This document shows positions 46,401 to 55,539 of a stretch of DNA of 64,000 nt, piece after piece (within the stretch, counting starts at the first letter, position 1; each line of letters opens with the position of its first letter). The notes beneath the pieces were generated by a model, which was not told the origin of the DNA, ran no database searches, and saw only the letters and a program-made list of their open reading frames with translations. The position numbers were made by a program, and so were the translations under genes. Source of the DNA: Planctomycetaceae bacterium (lineage in GTDB: Bacteria; Planctomycetota; Planctomycetia; Planctomycetales; Planctomycetaceae); the NCBI GenBank assembly GCA_019636285.1, contig JAHBXV010000011.1, forward strand, positions 62,001 through 126,000. The letters run 5' to 3'.

Positions 46401-46620
46401 CGTCACGGTCGACGGCAAGGTGCTGCAAGGCGTCATCAGCGCGGAAACCACCGACACCATCACGCTGCGCACCAAGGACCTCCAGGAACTGCGGGTCCGC
46501 CGCGACGACATCGACGAAATGCGCGAATCCAGCACATCCATCATGCCCGCCGGCCTCGACCGCCAACTCACCCCGGAGGAACTCCAACATCTGCTCGCCT
46601 ACCTGCGCTCCCGTAAATGA
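43471..46620 (+). CDS. PVC-type dehydrogenase with HEAT and C-terminal haem-binding domain
   Basis: The 1049-aa product has a signal peptide (LRSVTCLFALSLPFSATLAV). Residues about 30-380 form a beta-propeller of the membrane-bound dehydrogenase type (LYAACPPSIWKFTDTDGDG, HGPFLSPTGRFYIVQGRHGH, GPVHNLGHVACSGIMRYRG). A helical HEAT-like middle follows. The C-terminus holds a c-type haem site CGSCH with Cys928, Cys931 and His932, and the typical distal EAIVYPSASFVNGY and DIDEMRESSTSIMPAGL. This is the planctomycete-type putative haem-binding dehydrogenase, an envelope oxidoreductase of unknown substrate. The middle segment (about 44570-45250) is AT-richer than the rest. Confidence 0.85.
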   Translation: MPLHAALRSVTCLFALSLPFSATLAVDPKVPDGFTIEKVAGHPLLERPIFAGFDETGRLFVGESNGENLRRDEMLAKKPHWISCLEDTDGDGVFDKSTRFVEDITLPQGCLWYRGSLYAACPPSIWKFTDTDGDGKADERKEILTGFGFSGNACDTHGPFLSPTGRFYIVQGRHGHEFKDENGNVYSKGKAGRIYSCRPDGSDVRVHAGGGFDNPVEVDFTEEGECIGTVNILYRDRGDCLMHWVEGGVYPREDQADAVAEFKWTGGLLGPVHNLGHVACSGIMRYRGTHFGDEFKNTWFFTEFNTHKVRYAELKRAGSTFTADVHEFLHCDDGDFHPTDVLEDADGSLLVLNTGAWFLNGCPTSRVSKPEIYGGIYRIRKIGGTIVEDPRGTKLDLAKQSPEVWIQHLNDRRFAVRAVAKNLLGQMTAYNWHLAVGRHQAGELHTDQESPIQLDRHYPIAESAISANANYWACLPNAFESTDVTLRTVSANSVADYAKIPSHFSDIVYGLSLLLDDEHPQTRHAAIQAISRLAPKIQSHLEGRDVPGLVEKLLLAAQSEQNDSFLDHQIIVALMRLASTKQLADEIKAGHSKSQRAALIALDQMDDSPLTRDMVLPLLSSDDSRLQQTALEVIARHPGWAAETLALLKTWIAEPDLNADRANALRGFLLAQLNDAAVQEFLAQTLRAPDTSNGVRALLWEVLQRSTLAAWPESFHPLLAEALGSPNGDVVLAALRIVTQRSLTGFDEGVRRLTLDDSRSLAIRCEAVAALGMTPNVLDDAVFQSLADRLGQEDASSDEKAMIGRALGNGPLSESQLAKLTAVFDAAGPLVAPVLIKAFARSTNEELGLSLVTALLATDASASVAPDELAALLRKYPEGVRKNAEPLFKKLGIDPVAQEARLAELSPLVDGGDPAAGRNIFFGRKAACGSCHAVGSEGGRVGPHLTTIGASRSAKDLLEAIVYPSASFVNGYRTTLVVTVDGKVLQGVISAETTDTITLRTKDLQELRVRRDDIDEMRESSTSIMPAGLDRQLTPEELQHLLAYLRSRK

Positions 46621-46697
46621 AAAGCCGCCTCCGCTGGAGGCGGTCTTGGTGTTTTCAAAAATGAAGAGAAGACCGCCTCCAGCGGAGGCGGCTTTTC
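46621..46697. repeat. REP/BIME inverted-repeat element, family B, left flank of RAYT
   Basis: A 28-bp arm (46621-46648) and its exact reverse complement (46670-46697) enclose a 21-base spacer. Each arm itself contains a hairpin with stem CCGCCTCC and GGAGGCGG. The element starts directly after the PVC dehydrogenase stop codon, and ends beside the ribosome-binding site of the transposase gene. Confidence 0.95.
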
Positions 46698-46709
46698 AGG
46701 AGGAAGATC

Positions 46710-47237
46710 GTGCCCCAGACGATCGGTTATCACCTCGTGAAGACGACTTACGGCACGTGGTTACCGGGAGACGAACGCGGGCATTGGTCGTCGATTTTCG
46801 ATCCGGTAACATGGCAATTCATCGAGCATCGAAAACTGCATCCGGGCCAACCCGCGAGAAAAGAGCTCTCCCACGAGTTGATGAAAGATGCTCCATTTCA
46901 CATTTCCAATCATGTCTCCAAGGTGATCGAACAAACGCTTGCGAATTGCCAGGCGGAATCGGAATGGAAGATTGTGGCAGGGGCCATCGAGCCAACGCAT
47001 CTGCACCTGCTGATCACATACACCGGACGATCCATCGATCAAACCGCCCGATGGCTGTCGTCACGGATGACCACGGACATTCATCGGAACACGGCTTATA
47101 GCGGGCCGGTCTGGACATCCGGCAAATGGGCGGAATCGATCACCGACGAGCCCCACTGGCGAAACCTGATTTCATACGTTGAACAACACAACATCCGTCG
47201 GGGTCTTGGACTACGCCCATACCAGTTCCTCCCCTGA
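46710..47237 (+). CDS. REP-associated tyrosine transposase (RAYT)
   Basis: The 175-aa product belongs to the Y1 HUH transposase group. The divalent-metal HuH motif is in EPTHLHLLITY (His97-Leu-His99), and the nucleophile is Tyr156 in LISYVEQHN. WTSGKWAESITDEPHWRN corresponds to the conserved region before it. RAYTs bind and process REP palindromes, and here the gene is directly flanked on both sides by inverted-repeat palindromes (46621-46697 and 47237-47312). GTG 46710 has AGGAGGAA (46699-46706) just upstream. A domesticated, single-copy role is typical for this family. Confidence 0.9.
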   Translation: MPQTIGYHLVKTTYGTWLPGDERGHWSSIFDPVTWQFIEHRKLHPGQPARKELSHELMKDAPFHISNHVSKVIEQTLANCQAESEWKIVAGAIEPTHLHLLITYTGRSIDQTARWLSSRMTTDIHRNTAYSGPVWTSGKWAESITDEPHWRNLISYVEQHNIRRGLGLRPYQFLP

Positions 47238-47312
47238 AAAGCCGCCTCCGCTGGAGGCGGTCTTCCTTCCTGTTTGAAAACACCAAGACCGCCTCCAGCG
47301 GAGGCGGCTTTT
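47237..47312. repeat. REP/BIME inverted-repeat element, family B, right flank of RAYT
   Basis: The same 28-bp arm sequence (47237-47264) and its reverse complement (47285-47312) frame a 20-base spacer that is partly the reverse complement of the left spacer (GGTGTTTTCAAA against TTTGAAAACACC). The transposase stop codon overlaps its first base. Confidence 0.95.
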
Positions 47313-47325
47313 CACGGAAACGCGA

Positions 47326-48699
47326 ATGCCCGAATACCGCACGTCGCCCGCTCCCATCGCCACCATGCCGCCGGGCGTGCCCTACATCGTCGGCAATGAA
47401 GCCGCCGAGCGGTTCAGCTTCTACGGCATGAAGGCGATTCTGACCGTCTACATGACGCAGTTTCTCGTTTCTTCGGCCGGATCGCTCGATGTGATGTCCG
47501 GCGAAGAGGCAAAGAAGTACGTGCATCTGTTCGTGGCTTCGGCTTATTTCTTCCCCATCGCGGGGGCCATTCTTTCCGACTGGTTGTGGGGTAAATACTC
47601 CACCATCCTGTGGCTGTCGATCGTCTACTGCCTGGGCCATCTCGCCTTGGCAGTGGTGCCGGGACGCGAAGGACTGTTTTTGGGGCTCTTTCTCATCGCG
47701 CTTGGCGCCGGAGGCATCAAGCCCTGTGTCTCGGCTCACGTGGGGGACCAGTTCGGCGAGCAGAATCAGCATCTGCTGACGCGGGTGTTCGGCTGGTTCT
47801 ACTTCTCGATCAACTTCGGGGCGTTCTTCTCGACATTGCTCACGCCGTGGCTGCTGGCAAAGTACGGCCACGAGGTGGCTTTTGGAGTTCCCGGCGTCCT
47901 TATGTTTGTCGCGACTGTCGTCTTCTGGATGGGGCGAAACCGCTTCGTCCATATCCCCCCGGCCGGGGAACGTTTCATTGACGAGACCTTCAGCCCCGAG
48001 GGTCTTAACGCGATCTTGCGCCTGATCCCGCTGTACCTTTTTGTTGCCATCTTCTGGGCGCTCTATGACCAGACCGCGTCCGCGTGGGTGCTGCAAGCCG
48101 AGGAAATGAACCGGAACGTCATCATGCCGAGTTTCGATTCGGAAGCAGGTCTTGTTTTCCGCGAACAGCCGCTCTTGTCCTCGCAGCTTCAGGCAATCAA
48201 TCCCATTCTGGTTCTCATTTACATCCCCCTGTTCTCGTACGTCGTTTATCCGCTGGCCAGCAAGGTCATCACTCTGACTCCCTTGCGAAAGGTCGGCTTC
48301 GGCTTCTTCCTGACAGCCGCCGCGTTCGCGATCAGCGGGATGGCGCAGTCTCTCATCGACGCCGGCGCGCAGCCGCACATTTCCTGGCAAGTGTGGGCTT
48401 ACATAGTTCTGACAGCGGCGGAGATCCTCGTGTCGATCACCTGCCTCGAATTCAGTTACACCCAGGCCCCCAACCGCATGAAATCCTTCATCATGTCGCT
48501 GTACCTGTTGTCGGTGTCGCTGGGGAACGTGCTGACGTCGGGGGTGAATGCCTTCATCGAGAACGCCGATGGAACATCCAAACTGCCCGGCGCGACCTAC
48601 TACTGGTTCTTCACGACGCTGATGGTCGTGGCCGCCGTCTTGTTCGTTCCGTACGCCGTGTACTTTCGCGAGAAGCGCTACCTGCAAACCTCGGCGTAG
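47326..48699 (+). CDS. POT/PTR-family proton-dependent peptide transporter
   Basis: The 457-aa product is a polytopic membrane protein of the proton-coupled oligopeptide transporter family. [12 protein letters not shown] holds the family ExxER motif that couples protons, followed by transmembrane helices such as [19 protein letters not shown] and [24 protein letters not shown]. Dipeptides and tripeptides are the usual substrates; the exact specificity is unknown. ATG 47326 is 13 bases behind the right REP element. The C-terminus YLQTSA is hydrophilic, and the length is near the family norm. Confidence 0.87.
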   Translation: MPEYRTSPAPIATMPPGVPYIVGNEAAERFSFYGMKAILTVYMTQFLVSSAGSLDVMSGEEAKKYVHLFVASAYFFPIAGAILSDWLWGKYSTILWLSIVYCLGHLALAVVPGREGLFLGLFLIALGAGGIKPCVSAHVGDQFGEQNQHLLTRVFGWFYFSINFGAFFSTLLTPWLLAKYGHEVAFGVPGVLMFVATVVFWMGRNRFVHIPPAGERFIDETFSPEGLNAILRLIPLYLFVAIFWALYDQTASAWVLQAEEMNRNVIMPSFDSEAGLVFREQPLLSSQLQAINPILVLIYIPLFSYVVYPLASKVITLTPLRKVGFGFFLTAAAFAISGMAQSLIDAGAQPHISWQVWAYIVLTAAEILVSITCLEFSYTQAPNRMKSFIMSLYLLSVSLGNVLTSGVNAFIENADGTSKLPGATYYWFFTTLMVVAAVLFVPYAVYFREKRYLQTSA

Positions 48700-48867
48700 C
48701 GCCCCAACGAACCGCCCCGCTTTCCATTTCTGCAATGAAACTGTAAAAACGAGATCGTCAGCCTGAGTTTCGGCCAACGCGGCCATGCCTGTTGGCGTAG
48801 TCCATCGGGAAAGCGGCTCGAGAACCGCCGTAGAAGATCGTGTCGTCATCACCAAGGATTCCTGATC

Positions 48868-49488
48868 ATGTTCCGTGATCGTTTGCACAAATTCGCCTGC
48901 GCGATGGGAGTTTCGACCGGCCTGTTCCTGGGGTGCGGCGGGGGGGAAGAATTCAAGACCCACACCGAATTGCCTCCGCCATCCCATGACCACGATCACG
49001 ACCATGGCAAGCCGGGTCCGCACGGCGGCTCGTTGGTGGAACTGGGAGAAGAGGAATACCACGCTGAACTGCTCATCGATCACGACGCCCACGCGGTGCG
49101 GGTCTATCTCCTCGATAAAGAGGGGAAAACCGCTGTGCCGACTGCCGCTACCGAGCTGAGCGTCGACACGGGTTCCGGCGAAGTGCTGCTCCTCAAGCCC
49201 GCGCGTCAGGAGTCCGATCCCGAAGGCCAGGCTTCTGTCTTTGAACTGGTCGACGACGCGGTGGTTCACGATCTCCTCGACGCCGGTTTCATCCACGGCA
49301 AGCTGACCATCGCCATCGGTGAAAAGACGCTCACCGGCGGCATTGATGCTCATTTCGATCACGATCACGATCATGACCACAAGGACGAGAAGTCGGCTGC
49401 ACCCGCTGGCGAAGCCGCCGCGCCCGCTGACGCCGCTGCTCCAGCCGAAGCGGCCCCCGTGGAAGCGGCTCCGGCCAAAGCCGAATAG
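48868..49488 (+). CDS. His-rich lipoprotein
   Basis: The 206-aa product has a lipobox-like LFLGC (Cys23) and a ribosome-binding site AAGGA at 9 nt. His/Asp clusters HDHDHDH lie at about 45-51 and 165-171, and the core has HGGSLVELGEEEYHAELLID, a beta-sandwich-like segment similar to that of metal-binding regulators or efflux proteins. The C-terminal 35 residues are Ala/Pro-rich. Metal (zinc, copper or nickel) binding is an inference from the His tracts; the exact function is unknown. The next gene follows by 17 bases. Confidence 0.72.
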   Translation: MFRDRLHKFACAMGVSTGLFLGCGGGEEFKTHTELPPPSHDHDHDHGKPGPHGGSLVELGEEEYHAELLIDHDAHAVRVYLLDKEGKTAVPTAATELSVDTGSGEVLLLKPARQESDPEGQASVFELVDDAVVHDLLDAGFIHGKLTIAIGEKTLTGGIDAHFDHDHDHDHKDEKSAAPAGEAAAPADAAAPAEAAPVEAAPAKAE

Positions 49489-49505
49489 TCATCGAACGTC
49501 CCTGG

Positions 49506-50498
49506 ATGATTGACGTGGCTGTAACACCTTCCGATCTCAGGCCGATTGGCCGCACTTCGCTGAAGATCACGCCGATCGCGATGGGGTGCTGGCCGATCGC
49601 GGGGATCACCAGCATCGACGTTTCGGAGCCCGAAAGCCTCTCTACCCTCGACGCGGCTTTCGAAGCCGGCATCAACTTCTTCGATACCGCCTACTGCTAC
49701 GGCTACGACGGCGAAAGCGAGCGCATGGTGGGTCGCGTGCTGCGGCCTCATCGCGACCGTGTGGTGATCGCCACCAAAGGGGGCATTCACTGGAACGCCG
49801 AGAAGAAGCAGGTGCGGGACGGTCGTCCGGAAATTATCCGCCGTCAATGCGAGGAAAGCCTCCAGCGGCTGGGCATGGACGTCATCGACCTCTACTACCT
49901 GCACGCTCCCGACCCCGAGACACCGATCCCCGAGACCGCGGGTGCGTTTCGGGAATTGCTGGCGTCTGGTAAGGTCCGCGCCGTGGGGGCGTCGAATTTC
50001 TCACTGAAGCAGTTGCAGGAGTTTCACGCGGTATGCCCGCTCAGCGCGTTCCAACCGCACTACAACATGCTGCAGCGGGAGATCGAAACTGACCAGTTGC
50101 CCTGGTGTGTTCAGAACAACGTCAGCGCCATCATTTACTGGCCCCTCATGAAGGGACTCTTGGCCGGAAAACTGCCGCGCGATCACCAGTTCGATCCCCG
50201 CGACGGCCGCCGGAAGTATCCCATGTTCCATGGCGAAGAGTGGGAGCGCAACCAGGACTTTCTTGATCAACTGAGGACCATCGCCCACGACGTGGGCGCA
50301 TCCGTCGCGCAACTCGTGCTGGCCTGGACCATTCAGCGACCCGGAATCACGGCTGCCCTCTGCGGAGCCAAGCGACCCGGCCAGATTCGGGAAAACGCCC
50401 CTGCTCTGCACCTGAAACTGGCCCCGGAAACCATTGCCAGGATCGACGCGGCGATCGCCGCCCGAGGCCCCATCGTCTCGCGAGCCGCCGTCACCTGA
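49506..50498 (+). CDS. Aldo/keto reductase
   Basis: The 330-aa product is a TIM-barrel NADPH-dependent oxidoreductase. The Asp and Tyr of the tetrad are in [15 protein letters not shown], the Lys in VVIATKGG, and the His in [10 protein letters not shown]. The C-terminal [20 protein letters not shown] forms the cofactor loop. It reduces aldehydes or ketones; the physiological substrate is unknown. ATG 49506 follows the His-rich lipoprotein by 17 bases, which suggests one transcript. No signal peptide. Confidence 0.87.
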   Translation: MIDVAVTPSDLRPIGRTSLKITPIAMGCWPIAGITSIDVSEPESLSTLDAAFEAGINFFDTAYCYGYDGESERMVGRVLRPHRDRVVIATKGGIHWNAEKKQVRDGRPEIIRRQCEESLQRLGMDVIDLYYLHAPDPETPIPETAGAFRELLASGKVRAVGASNFSLKQLQEFHAVCPLSAFQPHYNMLQREIETDQLPWCVQNNVSAIIYWPLMKGLLAGKLPRDHQFDPRDGRRKYPMFHGEEWERNQDFLDQLRTIAHDVGASVAQLVLAWTIQRPGITAALCGAKRPGQIRENAPALHLKLAPETIARIDAAIAARGPIVSRAAVT

Positions 50499-50589
50499 GG
50501 GGCACCCGACCCGTTCAGTTCCCGCGAGAGGCCGAACTCCGTATCGTTCCCCGAGGAAATGGCGATTCGGAACTGATGCGGAACGGGTG

Positions 50590-51534
50590 ATGACGACTTC
50601 CTATGCCGATCGGCTGCACGCGGCGACTCTTGCCAAGAAAACTCCAGCTCTCGTGGGTCTCGACCCGCGCTTCGACTGGCTGCCGTCCGACGTGGTGGGG
50701 AATGCCCGCGAACGCCTCGATGACCCCGTCGCCATCGCGGCAGCCGCCTTCGAAGAATTCTGCATCCGCATCATCGACGTGGTCGCTCCGCTAGTCCCCG
50801 CCGTGAAGCCGCAAGCAGCCTTCTTCGAAGAGTATGGTCCCGATGGCTGCCTGGCGCTGTGCCGAGTCATCCGCTACGCCCGCCAGTCGGGACTGATGGT
50901 GATCTGCGATGCCAAACGCGGCGACATCGGAACGACCGCCGAAGCCTACGCGCGGGCCTACCTCGCGGGCGAAGATCCCCAGGCTGCCATCTGGGGAGCC
51001 GATGCCCTCACGGTTAGCCCGTATCTCGGCCGCGATACGCTGGAACCCTTTCTGAACGTCGCGGCCGAACGGGGAGCCGGAATCTATGTGCTGGTGCGGA
51101 CCAGCAACCCGCAGGCAGGGAGCTTCCAGGATCCCATCGCCGACGGAATGACCACCTACCAGCGGGTGGCGGCAGCCGTCGAAGAGATGTCGGCCGCATC
51201 AGTAGGAACATCCGGATACGGTCCGATGGGAGCGGTCGTCGGGGCGACCTATCCGAAGGAGCTTAACGAGCTGCGCGCCGCGATGCCGCATGTTCCCCTG
51301 CTGATTCCCGGCTACGGCAGCCAGGGCGGAACAGCGGCCGACGTGGCCGGCGCCTTCGATGCCAACGGATTGGGTGCCGTTGTCAACAACTCGCGAGGGA
51401 TCAACTTCAGTTGGCGAAGCGGCAAGCATGCGGAAGAGTTTGGCGCCGCCAAATGGGAACAAGCCGTCGAAGCTTCGACGCGGGCGATGATCGCCGATCT
51501 CGCCGCTTCGACCACAGCCGGCGTGTTGGCGTGA
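50590..51534 (+). CDS. pyrF: Orotidine-5'-phosphate decarboxylase
   Basis: The 314-aa product catalyses the last step of UMP synthesis, OMP to UMP. The catalytic region is [18 protein letters not shown] (Asp, Lys and Asp), with [11 protein letters not shown] near the N-terminus and PGYGSQGG for phosphate binding. It fits the longer subfamily 2. The start is at ATG 50590 because the fold begins at YADRL; an in-frame upstream start at 50434 overlaps the previous gene. No other pyr genes are near. Confidence 0.92.
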   Translation: MTTSYADRLHAATLAKKTPALVGLDPRFDWLPSDVVGNARERLDDPVAIAAAAFEEFCIRIIDVVAPLVPAVKPQAAFFEEYGPDGCLALCRVIRYARQSGLMVICDAKRGDIGTTAEAYARAYLAGEDPQAAIWGADALTVSPYLGRDTLEPFLNVAAERGAGIYVLVRTSNPQAGSFQDPIADGMTTYQRVAAAVEEMSAASVGTSGYGPMGAVVGATYPKELNELRAAMPHVPLLIPGYGSQGGTAADVAGAFDANGLGAVVNNSRGINFSWRSGKHAEEFGAAKWEQAVEASTRAMIADLAASTTAGVLA

Positions 51535-51559
51535 AATCGCGTTCCTCGAAAGGCGAAAC

Positions 51560-52693
51560 GTGGCCGACTATGACGTGATCGTTATCGGGTTGGGAGGCGT
51601 CGGCAGCGCGGCGGCGTTTCATCTGGCCCGGCGCGGCCGCAAGGTGCTGGGGCTCGAACAGCACACGCTTGGCCATCGGCTCGGCAGTTCGCACGGCGAG
51701 ACGCGTGTCATTCGCAAGGCCTATTTCGAGCATCCCGACTACGTCCCGCTGCTTCATCGCTCTTACGAACTCTGGGACGAGCTCGCGACACTGGCCGGAG
51801 TCGAGCTTTTCCATAGGGCAGGTGTTCTGCTCGTCGGCCGCCCCGACGGTGAGGTGATTTCCGGCTCGTTGGAATCCGCGCGCCGACACGGGATCGAAGT
51901 CGAATCACTTGATCCGGGCCAGTCGCGGCAGCGCTTTCCCGGCTTTCGCGTTCCCGACGATCAGATTGGATTGCTCGAACCCAATGCCGGATTTCTGCGG
52001 GTCGAGCAATGCGTACTCGCTCACTGTGCGGCAGCCCGCGGGCTGGGTGCCGACCTGCGAGATGGTACGGTCGTCGAAAAATTCGAGTTCTGTCCCGACC
52101 ACGTTCGGATCACGATCGATGGCACGACGCACGCGGCTCCCGCAGCCGTGTTATGTAGTGGTGCCTGGACAGCCGGACTCTGGCCGGACTCTCCGGTTCG
52201 CCTGGAAGTTCGACGCAAGGTCTCGGGCTGGTTCCCGATTTCCGAAACCTCCGAACAGGACTGGCGGCGGGTGCCCGCCTATCTCTTCGAGCAGCCGGAA
52301 GGAATCTTCTACGGGCTTCCTTCCCAGGATGGACGAACCGTGAAAGTCGCCGAGCATACGGGAGGGCGCGTCGTTGCCAATCCGGACCGCGAAGATCGCA
52401 GTGTCTTGCCGGAAGAATTGGACTCCGTGGGCCAATTTCTGAGCAGAAGCCTGCCCGATATTGGGACTTCTCCCGAACGAACATCGTGTTGTTTCTACAC
52501 AATGAGCCCCGATCAGCACTTCTGTATTGGAAGAATTGCCAATTTCGAGCATGTCATCGGCGTGGCAGGATTGTCGGGCCATGGATTCAAGTTCACGAGC
52601 GTTCTCGGCGAGATCGCCAGCGAGCTACTGATCGACGGACAAGCGAAACTTCCGGCGGCATTTCTGAAATGGGAACGATTCGGCATGATCTAG
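51560..52693 (+). CDS. Monomeric sarcosine oxidase/N-methyltryptophan oxidase-type flavoenzyme
   Basis: The 377-aa product, starting with GTG 51560, has the FAD dinucleotide fold VIVIGLGGVGSAAAFHLARRG at 5-25. SSHGETRVIRKAYFEH matches the sarcosine oxidase/MTOX signature, and SCCFYTMSPDQHFCIG holds the Cys region that binds the flavin covalently in homologues. The reaction is oxidative demethylation of an N-methyl amino acid. The product is cytoplasmic, with no signal peptide. It lies 25 bases after pyrF, and the next kinase frame starts inside or just after its 3' end. Confidence 0.85.
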   Translation: MADYDVIVIGLGGVGSAAAFHLARRGRKVLGLEQHTLGHRLGSSHGETRVIRKAYFEHPDYVPLLHRSYELWDELATLAGVELFHRAGVLLVGRPDGEVISGSLESARRHGIEVESLDPGQSRQRFPGFRVPDDQIGLLEPNAGFLRVEQCVLAHCAAARGLGADLRDGTVVEKFEFCPDHVRITIDGTTHAAPAAVLCSGAWTAGLWPDSPVRLEVRRKVSGWFPISETSEQDWRRVPAYLFEQPEGIFYGLPSQDGRTVKVAEHTGGRVVANPDREDRSVLPEELDSVGQFLSRSLPDIGTSPERTSCCFYTMSPDQHFCIGRIANFEHVIGVAGLSGHGFKFTSVLGEIASELLIDGQAKLPAAFLKWERFGMI

Positions 52694-52815
52694 CACGAAC
52701 AGTCTGCGGGGAGTCCCCCGGGGACGGGGTGGGCAATGTCGTGAACGATGACGACGGCCCGAGAGATTCCAGAGGTCGGTTTCTCGCTCCGTCAGCCGGC
52801 TCGCGGTCGAAAGAC

Positions 52816-55530
52816 ATGGCCATGCCTGACACCGTGCATGACGACTTGCTCCAGACGTTGTTCGAGGCTTCCCCGGACCTCCTTTGCGTTTCCAGTTCGG
52901 ATGGTCGGTTTCGACTCGTCAATCCGGCCTTCACAGCCGTCCTTGGCTATACCAGCGAAGAACTTACCAGCCAACAATTCCTGAACCTCGTTCACCCCGA
53001 CGATCGTGACCGAACTTCGGCGGAAATTGTCAGTCTGTCGATCGAGACGCCGACCGAGCGCTTTGTGAACCGTTACCGGTGCAAGGATGGTTCCTATCGA
53101 TGGCTCGAGTGGCGGGCCAGGGCCATTCATGGCACGCAACTCGTTTCGGCTGTCGCACGCGATGTCACCAATCGCGTTCTTACCCGGCAACTCGCCAGCG
53201 ACATCGACTTGACTGCGGTCCAAAGCGATTCGGTCTTTGACGGGATCGCTCGGCTCGATGCCGAGGGACGCATCGTCCACAGCACTCCGGTCCTTGCCCG
53301 CATGCTGACGTTGATGACGCAGGAACTCGAAGGAAAGCGGCTTCTTGACTTCGTCGACCTCCAGGATCAGGACGATTTTCGCGGGTTCCTCGCCAAGGCA
53401 GACCCCGGCAATGCCTTGTCTTCAGCGACCTTTCTCTTCGTTCCGGCCATCGGCTCCCGGCGGCGTCTGGAGATTCGGCGGATTGTCATCCCCAGCCACT
53501 CCGGCGAGCTCCTGATTATTGCCCGGGACGTGACAGAACAGTTCATGGCCGAAGCGAAGCAACAGCAGTCCGAAGACCGCATGAGGCTGTCGTTGGAAGC
53601 CGCCGGGGGCGGCACCTGGGCATGGGATCCCGTGCGCAATGTCACCGTCTGGGACGGATATCCGCATCCTATTTTTCCCGACCGCTCCGGAACGTTTCAG
53701 GGGTCTTACGAAGACTTCATCAGCCGTGTCCACCCCGAAGATCGCGACATGGTCAATGCCCGTGTTCGCGAAGCGCTGGACGGCCGTCGCGAGTATGACC
53801 TGGAGTTCCGCACGCTCGCTCCTGACGGCTCGGAGCGAATCATCGCCGATCGCGGCCGCGTCGTCCGGGATGAGCACGGACGCCTCCTGCAGATGACCGG
53901 CGTGTGCTGGGACATCACCGAACGCGTGACCACCTCGCGCGAGCTCGCCGAAGCTCATCGCCGTCTGAGCCTGCACCTCGAAAACTCTCCCTTGGCCCAT
54001 GTCGAATGGGACAGAGACTTTCGCGTCGTCCGCTGGTCGCGCCGCGCGGAGGAGATTTTTGGTTACAAGGCCGACGAAGTCCGCGGAAAGAGCTGGCGGG
54101 AACTTAACATTGTTCACCAGGACGATCTCGCCTCCGTCGCCAAGGCCGTCGACGAGCTCCTTAGCGGCCGTGTCTCCAGCAACATCAGCCATAACCGGAA
54201 CTACCGCCGCGACGGCAAAGCCATCTGGTGCGAGTGGTACAACTCGGTCCTCACGGATGACGATGGAAACATGGTCTCGATCCTGTCATTCACGCACGAC
54301 ATCACCCGCCGCATCGAAATGGAGCAGGCCTACGAATCGCAGCGGGAGAATCTCGCGAGGCTCGTCGACGAGCGCGCGAGCGAACTTCGCGAAGCCAATC
54401 GCCAGGTCGAAGAGAACGAGCAACTGCTCCGCTCGGTTCTCTTGACCATTCCCGACTTCGTCGCCCGCATCGACCGCGACGGGCGATTCGTCCAGATCTT
54501 CTCCGACCGTGTCGTCTGTCTCTCGGGAACCGTCGAAGATCTTCCGGGAACGGCAGTCCGCGACCTGATTCCCATCGACGACGTGGACGAATTCGACCTC
54601 GCCTTCGCGACCTGCCTGTCGAACAATCAGGCCGTCGATTTCGAATATGTCGACCATCGGGACAATGGGCAGCACCCCTGCCGCGTGCAGCTCATACCCT
54701 TCGAAATCGATGGCAGCCAGCGTGAGGTGCTCTGGATTTCCGCCGACCTCACGGAACGCCGGGAAGCCGAGAAGAACATTCGGCAACTGACTCGCGATCT
54801 GCAGCACGCCGCCCGATTGAGCACCATGGGCGAAATGGCGGGGGGAATCGCTCACGAACTCCACCAGCCTCTGATGGCGATTACCAACTTCGCGAACGGC
54901 ACGCGACTGCGGCTGGAGAGCGGGCACTTCGAAGTCAGCGATCTCATCCAGGTCAGCCGCAAAATTAATGACGAAGCCCTTCGCGCCGGCGAGATCACTC
55001 GGCGGATCAAGCAGTTTTTACGGAAGCACGATCCGCAGTTCGGGCCGGTCGACATCGATCAGGTCATCAGCGACGCCGTCGAACTGGCCAGAATTTCTCC
55101 CAACGCGCGCGGCATTCGCATTCCCGTTGAACGGCCCGAGCAGCCCATTCGCGTCTGGGGCGACGCGACGCAATTGACCCAGGTCGTGGTTAACCTGCTT
55201 CTGAATGCCATGGATGCCCTCTCTCACCAGACCGGTTCCTGGCGGACGGCATCGGTGGTTGTTCGCAGGTTGGCAAAGACCGTGGAAATCGCCGTGATGG
55301 ACAATGGACCCGGAATCGATCCCGAGAATCTTGGACGCGTCTTCGATCAGTTTTTCACCACCAAACCCGAGGGCCTGGGACTGGGACTGGCCATTTCCCG
55401 TTCGATCGTTCAGTCCCACAGCGGCATGATCTCGGTCCAATCTTCCCGCTACGACGGAACCACGTTCACGGTCTCGCTGCCGATCGATACCGCCTCGCAC
55501 GGCGGCGCGACCGCCGAACAAACCGAATAG
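52816..55530 (+). CDS. Multi-PAS sensor histidine kinase
   Basis: The 904-aa product (from ATG 52816) is a soluble-looking sensor kinase. Five PAS-like domains can be seen: DLLQTLFEASPDLLCVSSSD, a second near FDGIARLDAEGRIVHSTPVL, EAAGGGTWAWDPVRNVTVWD, LENSPLAHVEWDRDFRVVRW, and LTIPDFVARIDRDGRFVQIF. The phosphoacceptor is His680 in GGIAHELHQPL; ATPase motifs are DNGPGID (from 829) and GLGLGLAIS. It resembles FixL/NtrB-like kinases. In-frame starts at 52669 and GTG 52741 are possible, so the N-terminus is uncertain. No cognate response regulator is adjacent. Confidence 0.88.
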   Translation: MAMPDTVHDDLLQTLFEASPDLLCVSSSDGRFRLVNPAFTAVLGYTSEELTSQQFLNLVHPDDRDRTSAEIVSLSIETPTERFVNRYRCKDGSYRWLEWRARAIHGTQLVSAVARDVTNRVLTRQLASDIDLTAVQSDSVFDGIARLDAEGRIVHSTPVLARMLTLMTQELEGKRLLDFVDLQDQDDFRGFLAKADPGNALSSATFLFVPAIGSRRRLEIRRIVIPSHSGELLIIARDVTEQFMAEAKQQQSEDRMRLSLEAAGGGTWAWDPVRNVTVWDGYPHPIFPDRSGTFQGSYEDFISRVHPEDRDMVNARVREALDGRREYDLEFRTLAPDGSERIIADRGRVVRDEHGRLLQMTGVCWDITERVTTSRELAEAHRRLSLHLENSPLAHVEWDRDFRVVRWSRRAEEIFGYKADEVRGKSWRELNIVHQDDLASVAKAVDELLSGRVSSNISHNRNYRRDGKAIWCEWYNSVLTDDDGNMVSILSFTHDITRRIEMEQAYESQRENLARLVDERASELREANRQVEENEQLLRSVLLTIPDFVARIDRDGRFVQIFSDRVVCLSGTVEDLPGTAVRDLIPIDDVDEFDLAFATCLSNNQAVDFEYVDHRDNGQHPCRVQLIPFEIDGSQREVLWISADLTERREAEKNIRQLTRDLQHAARLSTMGEMAGGIAHELHQPLMAITNFANGTRLRLESGHFEVSDLIQVSRKINDEALRAGEITRRIKQFLRKHDPQFGPVDIDQVISDAVELARISPNARGIRIPVERPEQPIRVWGDATQLTQVVVNLLLNAMDALSHQTGSWRTASVVVRRLAKTVEIAVMDNGPGIDPENLGRVFDQFFTTKPEGLGLGLAISRSIVQSHSGMISVQSSRYDGTTFTVSLPIDTASHGGATAEQTE

Positions 55531-55539
55531 GTCTGATCC

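Noticed and set aside
46621-46697. Reading the family B palindromes as ordinary transcription terminators
   Set aside because: The arms are perfect inverted copies repeated on both sides of a RAYT gene and have no consistent T-run in the direction of transcription; a REP identity explains both sides, although they may still act as terminators.
47140-49380. A 746-codon minus-strand frame across the transposase, peptide transporter and lipoprotein genes
   Set aside because: It crosses three plus-strand genes with clear domains and inverted repeats, and shows no recognisable motif; it is a composition artefact.
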